NCBI RefSeq assembly: GCF_001625305.1
Contig: NW_017803124.1
Coordinates: 373,753 to 437,752, forward strand
DNA from: Branchiostoma belcheri
Taxonomy: Eukaryota > Chordata > Leptocardii > Amphioxiformes > Branchiostomatidae
DNA length: 64,000 nt
Direction of reading: 5' to 3'
A program made the position numbers and the translations under genes. The first letter of the stretch is position 1. Each line of letters begins with the position of its first letter. The notes beneath the pieces were generated by a model. That model was not told the DNA's origin. It was given only the letters and a program-made list of their open reading frames with translations, and searched no databases. Shown one piece after another: positions 25,901 through 37,900 of the stretch.

Positions 25901-28900
25901 ACACCAAATTTTGCCACACTTTAAATGTGTGTTTTCTTGGTCCCTGCCCTCCAACGGGTCAGATCTCCCTCCTCCGGGCCATCAGACCCGGAATACACCG
26001 TGTAGTATTCTATAATGATATAAATCTTTATTGCATGTTCTTGCCCAGATGGGCTAAATGCACAAGAGGATATGAATACTGGAATGCTATATTCTAATGC
26101 TAAGTGCTAGGATTCTATACATTACAACAGTATACCTATCATCTACTGTTAGTTGCCCTTTCTTCTCTCTTTTTGAAACATCTGGAAACATAATTACATA
26201 GTTTGTCTACTATACATTTGTTCTTGCATGACATCAAGTGTTTAAACATGTTCTGCTTTGACATTTTCTTACATATCTTGTCTAATTGTAAAGTATTGAA
26301 TATATTTGTCCTGACCAGGTGCTGTAGATCGTAGATGTCCCTGTTCTTGGCCTGCATGTCCTGGACTCTCTTCTGCATAGCAGACACCTTCTGTTCTGAC
26401 CCATTCTAGAAGAAACCAGTAACTTTAATTTTAATAACTTCTCATAAAAAGTATGCAGGCCACCCCAGGCTCTCGTTCTTCCCTCGTACCATCAAAGAAT
26501 TGAACGAAACTTGAGCCTGGTGTGGCGGAGGCGGGGTCTCTCGCCCTGTTCAAAACTGGACTGACGAGGACCCTGCTGCATTGAGTCAACCCTATATATA
26601 CACACACCTTGTACAAGTATTATTATATGAATTATATTACTAACACACTAAATTCATTTGTCTTGTCTCTTATACAGAATCAGTGATTTATGTTTCTTAA
26701 TGCCCTTATTCATTTCCATTTTATTTGTATCAGTTACTTGTTTTGTAACTACACTAAAAGTAACACATGTGGAGTTGCTAATAATCCAATTGTTATTGGG
26801 CTAAGCAGTACAAAAGAAGAAGTACATAATAGAAACATAATAAATATTACATTACAAAATGTAACTATCATACAGTCACATGAAAAAGGAAGATTAGCGT
26901 ACCTTCCCTGTAATTTTCAGTGGTCCAGGAACGGGGAGGGCTGACAAAAATGCTGCAGTTGCTGTCTGTAGAAATGAAATAAAAATAAATTTCTTCATTT
27001 TATTCTTTAAAATTCAGGCCCCTGGCCCATATCACATCAAGAACAGAGAGACAAAAGATGAAGGCATGGTAATTTATTCTTTATAGGTCTAGCTTGATTA
27101 TTGTGGTATTAGTTATTATAACTAATACCACAATAATCAAGCTAGACCTATGAAGAATAAACTTCTTAAAAACTACATGCAGGTTAATGTAATGCCTCCA
27201 GAATGTGCTGAGACTGAGGTTGTAGCCGTCAGAGTGAGTTAGCGTAGCGATGATCGTATTATCACTGTGAAGCAGCCAAGTGACAAACGAGACAGTACAA
27301 AATATATTGTTTCCTAAAAGTATGTCTCGAGTCAAACGTGTCGGTTCTAAGATTGGCAAATAACAGGCTGTTGCTAGTACTCCTACTTACAGAGAGCAAC
27401 AACTTCAAGGTGCTGTCAAATAAAAACTCATCAAACAACAGAAGACGGGAAGCTTGATAATTAACCTGCTCAACATACATGTAGCTCACCTTCAAAATGG
27501 TACAGACTGTATAATATTCATGACATTTTATGTCGTACTTTGGCAAGGAAAGGATATTAATGTTCAATACGGTGTTTTCCCATAATAATCACATGGGCCA
27601 AACCCAGACAGAAAAACTACATGACTGTACATTACAAGTCATGTATGTATGATTGTACATGTACAAATGCAAGTTATGTACATTAATGAAAATGTCTCAC
27701 AGCATTTGCCACATTTGTAATGCGGAGCGTGAAGGGCTCACGAACAGAATGAATGCATTTCTTATCCGAGTTTGTTCTTTCTATGAATGCCTTCAAAATT
27801 CATTCATCAAAACCTGACAACTAGCAATTTAACACCCTGAATTGGAGCGTGTGAAACGCATGCGATGTTAGCTAGAGCACACACTGTTACATTGATGTAC
27901 CCTAAGGCCACTCCAAGGTTACAGGTTACATGTCAGGACTATACCAGCATCTCTTCTCCCTAAGTCAGAAAGATGGTTATTGAGACCAGCTCAAATGCTC
28001 ACTTGGAGTGAGGAACAACTGGCCCAATAGAAGAAGCAGGGGTTACAAGGCTGATAAGGAAGGATTTTTCCCATTCAATGTAAATATCATAATCAGACAT
28101 GTACTTACTGCAATTCCTATGATGAGAGTTTCTCCCACTGAAATCTCCACATTCAGTCCAAAAAGGCTGTTCATGCTCTTAGCCTGAAGGATATGGAAAA
28201 GTCAGAAAACTGTGATGAAAACTTTAAACATTAACATTGCCATGCTTGGTAGAGAAAGCAGATGGTTTGAGTGTGGGGTTTAAGAGCTAGAGGCAGTACA
28301 CATCAGAGCTCTCTACCCATCCTTAAACCGCCTTAAACCGCAACCAAGCCGCCACCGACTACCCCCCATATACCCTCGTCCTGTCATCACGTGACCATCA
28401 GCAACTGAAGAAAGATGGCTGATGCCACCTGAAAGCTTCTACATTTTTGAGTTTGATATTTGTGAGATGTATTCAGTTTAAATCCTTTCTGTTACTATTA
28501 ATATGCGTGGTTTAGCAATGCGCTGATATGGCATGTTGACAGTGAAAGATACAATGTAACCACTACCATCAAACATACTATAAAAAAAATTCAACAGTCC
28601 TATACTCTTCTCTCTCCAAAAATCAAGTGAAAAATGTGAAAATCAAGAAGCTCCTGAGATCTAGTTATACTTTACTTCATTCCATAGGTGTGGATGATGA
28701 AATATATTTGTCTTTTGTCAAATTTCTTCTCTCCTCCTCCTTCTACCATAAAAGGATTCAATGTCGTCATTTTGGGGCCAAATGACCTAAAATTTGGCAG
28801 GAAGATTGAGCGGGCAAAACTTTTTTTCCCCATTGACACAAGCATTATGCTAGATCTATAGTGACCACCTGTCCACATGGACCAGACTGTACTGGTCATC

Positions 28901-31900
28901 TTGGACAGTTTTGGCTGTATATCCAACTCACCTTGAGTTTGTGCATAAGCTGCCGATGAAGTTCATACTCCATGAAGGGCAGGACCTGCAGCAGAAAGGT
29001 CAAGAGAGAAAATTACAAAAACCATAAAACTCACACTCAAACAAAAACACTCTCTCACTTATTTTAAAATTAGGCCACAGCAAGTAAATTTTATGGATAA
29101 CATCCTTCGCAGACTCCAAATCTAATGCGAGTGAAAAAAACAAGAGAGACCAAAAAAAAAACTTGAGGGTTCCTACATTTTAAAATTTTGACTCAATCAT
29201 TGTACAAATGGTTTTGATTCAGTAGGAACATCATATATACACAGCCAGCATCACATATTACTGCATCAAAGTAAGAAACAAGACATTAAATCAGAGACTT
29301 TTCTTGTCTCCTCTCTTCATAGTTATCTGTCATCCACCTTCCGGCATGGCAACAGACATCTTTGCCCATTTTCGGCATGTTGACCACTGTGAGAAGGCAA
29401 CAAAATTTGTATTTTTTTCAAAATCAGGCAAAAATTAATGCGCATGCTGATGTCATCCATAAAAATTACTTGCTGTGGCCTTACGAATTGAAAAAAAAAG
29501 CGCCATTATTTTTTAGATTTGCATATTAATATATTATACGAGTGAAAAATCTTTAAAGTTTGATGGTTAATTTTAAGTCACCATCAAACTTTTAAACTTA
29601 ACATCAAACTTACATCACTGACAGCTGCAGCATTGGCCTCCCCTTGTAGCTTCCTTTTCCCCCGACACACCCTGAAACACAAAACAAATTATATTAAAAC
29701 TGCATATCAAGAACCAATTGTTGGTATCATTTACAGTACAGATTTAAGTGATTGCCAAAAGCAAAAATAATGGAAAACAACGTTGCAAGGGTTATGTGTA
29801 TTGTGTGTATTGCTGTGTATTGAGTCCTCCTTAAACCTAGCCTGTATGAGACAGCCATGTATGAGACAGCCATGTCCAGTAACTTACCTAGCCTGTATGA
29901 GACAGCCATGTCCAGTAACTTACCTAGCCTGTATGAGACAGCCATGTCCAGTAACTTACCTAGCCTGTATAAGACAGCCATGTCCAGTAACTTACCTACT
30001 AGCCTGTATAAGACAGCCATGTCCAGTAACTTACCTAGCCTGTATAAGACAGCCATGTCCAGTAACTTACCTAGCCTGTATAAGACAGCCATGTCCAGTA
30101 ACTGGCAGGTCTACTGGAGGCTCTATAGTCGTAAACAGCACATCTGGGACCTTTCCATGTCTGGAGAGAAACACAAATATTATAATTCATTTTTTCCATT
30201 TTTACTTATTTCCATAAAGGTCTGGCCCCTACAGACTGCAGAGTTCTCTAGCATGTACTGTACCCACCTACGGACAGCACAGCTCTCTAACATGTACCCA
30301 CCTACGGACAGCACAGCTCTCTAACATGTACCCACCTACAGACAGCACAGCTCTCTAACATGTACCCACCTACAGACAGCACACTTCTCTAACACATACC
30401 CACCTACAGACAGCACACTTCTCTAACACATACCCACCTACAGACAGCACACTTCTCTAACACATACCCACCTACAGACAGCACAGTTCTCTAACACAAT
30501 AGGGAAGGGAGTGTTGAGTCGATCGTATGGGATGTGGCAGGGACTACAGCTCATGGAAACCTCATCTGAAGTCCTGGAAAAACAATCATGGTCTTGAAAG
30601 AACTTAAACGTGCGTGCCAGATCATTCTGGGACATAAATACAAAATTTCATGTATCTATACCTCGAGTTGTGTGTTATTTCATGTACATGACTTGTATGT
30701 AAGTGAAACGTATTTCAGCCAGATGGGTGCAAATTGTTTTACAGAATAAACCATTCATTCATTCATTCATTCATTCATTCATTCATTCATTCATTCATTC
30801 ATTCATTCATTCATTCATTCATTCATTCATTCATTCATTCATTCATTCATTCATTCATTCATTCATTTTTAAGGACTTGTCACGATTTAATAATCATGTA
30901 ACCTGTATCTTTCTTATATTTTGTCTGACCCTTACATGTTCTTCCCTCATAACCTGAATAAAATTGGCCAGCAGGCTGATTTCAGCTTTCATGAATACAC
31001 GAAGGCTCACATGAACAAAGCAACTGGAGTTCCATATGAGAGGTTTAGGTTCAGTGTGCTAATAGCAAATCACTGCCAGATATCTGTACATGTTAAGCGT
31101 GTGTGTTATGCCGACATTGAACAATCCAGATTTACCCTTGCACAACAGGGAAAAACTAAATAACAGCAAACAGCAAAGGCATCCAGTGCAATTTCAGGGC
31201 GGCAAAATAAAAAATATTCTGGATGAGAAAATCTGTCTGACATTGACATTTGCTGCCATTTCTTAGTACACTTTTATCATCATTTCATACTTGAAGCATT
31301 TGAAATAGCCCTAAAACAAACGTACAAAGTCATGTATGTGTGGGGTCCTTTATTTTGGTCCCCCCAATGGATAGCCAATCGATATGAAACAAGCAACTGT
31401 TTTCCGGAAGCAATATTATCATTTTGACTCACAGATACATGTATCAGTATGCTGTTGGATCAGGTAAAAAATGACCAGAAAGTTGACTTTGAAAATCTAG
31501 TTTTACTATCCTGAAATTGGGTCCCTTTAAGGGCATCCAGTGCAGTTTTTAGGGCTTGGAAACCCGTTTTTTCAAAGCCAAAATTCTAGCCATTTATCTA
31601 CACTGAGTTGAAAACACACTATCCCAATGTATATTGACCCTCATGGAGCAAAAATTCCCAAAATGCTCACGGAAATGGTTACTGGAAGGGCCCTGGGCTG
31701 ATTTTTAGGGTACCACCCAGAAAATCTTGGGGCTTGTTTCTGCTCTGTTTTAAAAGCCCAATGTATGAAATACTGACTCAAATGTGCTAATGTTAAGCAG
31801 TAAAGTATGTGTCAATATCACAGAGATTGCTTTATTCAGAATATTTCCAGTTTTGCTGCCCTGAAGTCATATTGGATGCATTTAACACAGAGAGTGTCAG

Positions 31901-34900
31901 TGTGTGTGATATGGTACAAACCCAGGCTGGCCATGCAACAGTGATCGCCTGACCGCGAAGCTGCGTTCTAGCAGAGTGGGACCGTACCCGCTCCCCGCCG
32001 ACGTGTCTCTCTGTGCCTGCTGGAGCGTCTCGAAGTCACGACGGTCCAGCGAACATGTCAGCAGGCCAGACTGACGCAGAGAGGGGTCTGGGAAAAGACA
32101 TCTGGTTGGTTAAAGTTTAGTCAATGAATATTATTGATGGAAAATAAAAATGGTATGACAACGTACGGGAGGACCTCCACCACCTGAACCTAGATAAAAT
32201 TGACCCACAGGACAGAGGCAAGTGGCGTGCTGCCATCAAGCCCCAGATGTATTGTGCAAGCACGTCTAACCCTCGGAAGACGGGGAACAACAGACGATAA
32301 GCCGGACAGTGAGTGAGTGAGTGAGTGGACACATACTTTTTTTAACTAGTTCAAACTTTGGAATTCCAGTGTGCAAGGTGTGTTTTTTAAAAACAATGAT
32401 TGGGCCACACCAATTTAATTTGTTCGTTCTCTGATTTATTTCATTAAAAAATATGAAGCAGCGGCAAAAAAAAATAGAAATAAAAACAGGTCTAGGCATG
32501 GTATTATAGCACCAAATGCTACAATTAGAAGTCATGAAGTCAACACAAAAGGCTGGGTTTAACTTAATATTTCACAATGAATTTTGAACTTTTAATCAAA
32601 CCACTGCATTGATAGATGGAAAAATCGTGGGAGCTAGGAAGAAAGGGATTTTCCTCAACTGTTGGGTGCAAAATATGAGGCATTTATGAGTTGATTCAGA
32701 ACCAGAATCTTTATTTTTGGCAAATCAGAAAAAATGAAGATGCAAAACCGAGAACCAACAAAACAAATTGGATAACAGGAGGGATCCTAAAATCCACTAG
32801 AACTCGAGTCAAAATCCTTTGGTTACTTTTGTGTGCTGTCAATCAACAGCACAGACTGCTACCATTAAATTAAAGATATAGATATTAATATTAATAGTTT
32901 TCATCTTGGACATGGCTGTCACAAGATCTAATCTTATTTTAACAAAAGTGTCAGACTTAGGATTGCTCCCATTAGCAACATCAGTGAAAGAACAGAAAAA
33001 GTAGCTTTGAAATTTGTTTTGACCCGCACCTTTGTTGAATATGGCTTCCTCTGGTCTGAGGTTGAGAAGTGCAGCTGTGCCGGCAGCTGACAACACAATC
33101 AGCTCATCACTGGAAGGGCAACAACAAGGTAAAGTCTGTAATGATGATAGCAAAGAATACAGGAAAATGTATACAGCACCCTTCAAAGATCTGCTTGGTA
33201 GATGATCTCACTGTAGATATCATGCACCGCCGTGTTAGTTTAGTTGAATTTCAGTCTGGCATCCAAGCTATAGCAAGTCGGCCCTGGAGCCGAGAAATTG
33301 GCCTGTGTAGGCCCTAGAAACAGTCTGGCATCCAAGCTATAGCAAGTCGGCCCTGGAGCAGAGAAATTGGCATGTGTAGGCCCTAGAAACAGTCTGGCAC
33401 CCAGGCTAGCAAGTTGGCCCTGGAGCCGAGAAATTGGCATGTGTAGGCTCTGGAAACAGTCTGGCACCCAGGCTAGCAAGTTGGCCCTGAAGCTGAGAAA
33501 TTGGCATGTGTACATGTAGGCTCTGGAAACAGTCTGGCACCCAGGCTAGCATGTTGGCCCTGATGCTGAGAAATTGGCATGTGTACATGTAGGCTCTGGA
33601 AACAGTCTGGCACCCAGGATAGCATGTTGGCCCTGAAGCTGAGAAATTGGCATGTGTAGGCTCTGGAAACAGTCTGGCACCCAGGCTAGCATGTTGGCCT
33701 TGTAGCCGAGAAATCCCGGACCTTTACAGTATTGGCCCTAGAAACAGTCTGGCACCCAGGCTAGCATATTGGCCCTGGAGCCTAGAAATTGTCCTGTACA
33801 ATCTGGTACCCAGGCTACATAGATCAAACTTTAGGTGGCAGGTCTAAAGATACAGGCCATTAAACCAATCACCCATAGTTATTAGACTTGTGCATGTGTC
33901 CCCGGGGCCCTATATATATTGTGTCGGGCTGAAAAAATTGCCAGTGCAAAAAAGAAACCCCGCGCCAAAAATGAAGAAAAAAATCCAGTGTAGCATCGGG
34001 TGGTGTAGTGGTTAGAGCAATCGACTATGAACAGGGGAGACCCGGGTTCCATTCCGAGTCGTACCTGGGACATGTCTGAACATGCGCCCCGACGTTGTGC
34101 CCTTGGGAAAGGCACTTTACACGACTTTCCTCACTCCACCCAGGTGTGAATGGGTACCTAACTTCGGTTGGGGAAAGTCGTATTGAGGTCACCTTGTGGC
34201 GCCGAATGGCAGCCGCACAGACCCTTGCGACAGTTCCACATTTTTATTAAAAACAATTGTGGAACATGTCAAATATTATGTGTATCATGATTGTGTATTA
34301 TTTGATTGTTGTAATTGTTGTGATTTGTATTGATTATTATGTGATACCCTGCATCAATTCAGCCGTATAAAGGCTGCGACTGCACGGGTACTGTTTGGAC
34401 AATAAAAAAAAACATTTTTATTAAAAATGCAATAAAAAAAACATTTTTTATTAAAAATGCTATTAAAAAACAAAGAACCCCCCCCAAAAAAAANNNNNNN
34501 NNNNNNNNNNNNNAGAGAAGGTATTTATATTTATAACTGGGTGTCTCAGGCGTCTCTGCTACATGCATGTGTATATGGCAACGTTGGTGAATGCGCACAT
34601 GTCTGAAAAAGTCACGAGACTACATTAAGAGCTCTCAAGTATGTGTAAATGGATTTAATTTTTTTTCATGTTTCCCAGATTAACTCCTTTTTCCACGAAA
34701 ATAAGTCTGGCTCTTGCAGAAAAACAAAACGCCACCGCATCACCTGATGCCACGTCATTCTCCCAAATAAGGGTAAAAGTAAGCATACTTAGTCAGACCA
34801 ATTAAGGTACTATTTGCTATATTCATGATTTTTGAAAACAGTTATACACTGCGCGACAGTACAGTGTGCACAGTACGGTCGAAATGGACGGGCAGGGAAA

Positions 34901-37900
34901 GGCTGTCCGTCTGCCTGTCTCCGGCCCCGACAGCCACGGCCAGCAGAGTGGTTCATGCGGGCGTGTCCGCCATGGTAACGGCGCTGCTGACAAGCAGCTG
35001 GAAGACCAGGACACATCTGCAGGTAACCGGCGCTTTTCATACCTGCCTTTTACAGTGGATATTGCTATTAACATCCCGTATCAAATTACTGTCTAGCATT
35101 TAGGTATTTTTATTCCTTATATTAATAACTTTTTTTTTCAATTCTGAAATGATTCTGGCTCAGTTTTAATTATTTGACCATTAGGCAAAGATAAACACAA
35201 TGTCTTCCTGTATGAATTTTTCAGGTGTAAGACCCATGCGGGGGTCTGACTCTTATTGGCGATCACGTGCGGACGCCACTGCAAGAATTCCCAACCCTAT
35301 GTACGTCTCCAATGCAGGTAAATCATGTACAGAGTTTATGATTTTGTTTTTCATTTTACTGGTGTTAATTTTTCGCAGATGACTAATTAAATTTTCTTGT
35401 CCCAGGCACCACACCCATGCAGCAGCCTCAGTCACTGCGATCACGTGCGGACGCCGCTGCCAAAATACCCAACCCTATATATGTCTCAAATGCAGGTAAA
35501 TTGATTACAGTTTTTATTCAATTTTTTTTTTTTGCATCTTCTACCTTGTATTAAAGGCCCCAAATTATTCAAGAATGGTTTCTTTGTTTGTTTGCTTGTT
35601 TGCATTTAAATTTCAGTTTGTTTGTTTTTAATTCTGTAGGCGCCACAGGTATGCGGCAGCCGTATTGGCGATCACTTGCGAATGCTGCTGCGAAAATATT
35701 CAACCCTATGAGCACCTCTAGTTCAGGTAAATCGTTTATATTCCCTATCTTGTATGTTAAATGACCAATATTGTTTACAGTTGACTACATTACATTTTTT
35801 TCGTCCAGACGACCCACCCATGGACCAACCCCAGACTGATCACCAGGCACGTGCAAACGACGATGAAAACACACTCGACCACACGTACGCCGACATGCCA
35901 GGTAAGACGTTTTAAATATGCATAAGAAATGAGAAAATCCTTTAATCTAATTGCTTTTTATAATGGAAATTTTATACATACATTTTATAGCATATGTATG
36001 GCAGTTTGAACATTAACAGGCACCAATTATGCAAATGAGGATCTGATTTACACAATACATTGTATGATATTATTTTACCCTAGTGGTCAATTATGGGTAT
36101 TTCATACTCATCACATTTGTAAATTTGTTCAAACTGAGAATCAATATGGCATTGCATAAATGTTGACGTAAACAATAACCTGAGCGGAGTATTTTTTCCT
36201 ACCAGACCGCTCGTATCCGGGTGGAGCGAGCCGCCGCCGTGGTGTCTGTAGCTTCCTCTGCGCCCGCCGCAGCTGTCTGGCCGCCAGCATCGCCGTGCTA
36301 CTGAGCCTAGTCGCCGTGGGACTCGCCCCTCTGACGTTCAGCAACAAACAGGTAACAGTCTTGTACCACAAAGCCTGTACATAGTTCAGCTGTTTTGTCC
36401 AAGTCTCATTTGGTTTTTTTAAGAGGGTACAAAAACTAATTTGCTGCTTTTTTGGTATGTTTGTTCCTTACGTTCGGTATTCTGATGTACGTAAATACGT
36501 TTCTAGGAAATATCTCATTTGTCAACAACTGTGAAACACGACCAAGACGACTTTCGACGACTGTCCGCCACTGTTGGCGCCTTGAAGCGCAACCAAGACG
36601 ACATGTCCGCCACTGTTGACGCCTTGAAGCGTGACCAAGACGACATGTCCGCCACTGTTGACGCCTTGAAGCGTGACCAAGACGACATGTCCGCCACTGT
36701 TGACGCCTTGAAGCGTGACCAAGACGACATGTCCGCTACTGTTGACGCCTTGAAGCGCGACAAAGACGACATGTCCGCCACTGTTGACACCTTGAAGCGC
36801 GACCAAGACAACTTAAGCCAACTGTGCACCACTGCTGACGCCGCAAAACACGACAACAAGCGAAGCCAAACCGCCACCTTGGAGAAGCGTCTTCACGAGA
36901 CTTCACGTAAATTGGTTTTCAGCTGTTATGTTGGCTCTTCATGTTAGTCTATTTACCACCATCAATAGTTGGATAAGATGTAATATGGGACACGAGTGTG
37001 TGTGTGTTGTGGGTGTTTATGTGTGTGTGTGTGTGTATGCGTGTACATGTGTGTGTGTGTGTGTGTTGTGTATGTGTGTATTTGTGTGTGTGTGCGCGCG
37101 CACGTGTGTGTGTGCGTGTGTGTATTGTGTGTGCGCGCGCGCGTGTGTGTGTGTGTGTGTGTTTGCATGTGTTACAATATTCGCTATTGACTACAACCTC
37201 TCGGGTAGATTTATTGTTGATGAAGCCTATAATTCATTACTTTCAACATCCTGTGCATGTTTTTTATACAAAACCTGTTTTCCAGCATCCTGTCCCGAAG
37301 GTTACACAATGTGGCATGAAATCTGCTTTAAGGCCTTCAACAAACTTAAGACCTTCAATGATGCGGCCGCGGCCTGTCGTGCAGACGGCGGCACCCTCGC
37401 CATGCCCCGAGACGCTGAGACCAACGCCTTCCTCATCTCCCTGTACAAGTCCGTGAGCTTTAGTGACTTCTGGATCGGCCTGCACGATCGGCGCGTAGAG
37501 GGAAGGTTTGAGTGGGTGGACGGGTCTGCACTTGGACCGTACAGCTCCTGGAGTCCGGAAGAACCAAACAACGGTGGGGGCAGCAACGAAGATTGCGTCC
37601 TTTATTCCCAACCCTTCAAAGACAAGTGGAACGACTTAAGCTGCTACCGTTTGTGTAACTTCATATGCCAGGCTGCTCCAGGTACTTATTGTATCCTCAC
37701 TATTTCCTGAAACCCTTCCATCCAGTAAACATGACACAGCTTAAGGACCCATCAGAATAAGCGGCAGACAATCATTGCTCCTGTCACAAACCATGTCTGA
37801 TTAAACTATTCCACAGCTCATGCCTGATAATTCTTCTTATTATTTTTTATTTATGTTTTTCAGGACGTCCATAGGCTCTGAAAGACGTAACAGATTCAGA

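Noticed and set aside
29727-30324. Repeat proteins [12 protein letters not shown] or [12 protein letters not shown]
   Set aside because: These frames are created by the 36-bp donor array; the real exon uses a different frame and ends at the first donor.
30261-30482. CRISPR-like regular 34-bp repeats
   Set aside because: The repeats are contiguous with no unique spacers, sit at an exon edge, and the genome is eukaryotic.
31900-31987. C2CD5 exon 17 continuing to a TGA
   Set aside because: The frame is open past 31988, but GG|GTACGG is a good donor, its phase matches exon 18, and the conserved protein continues in exon 18.
33240-33588. Repeat protein in the 69-bp array
   Set aside because: The minisatellite is intronic, unit length varies (67-74), and no start, splice or conservation support exists.
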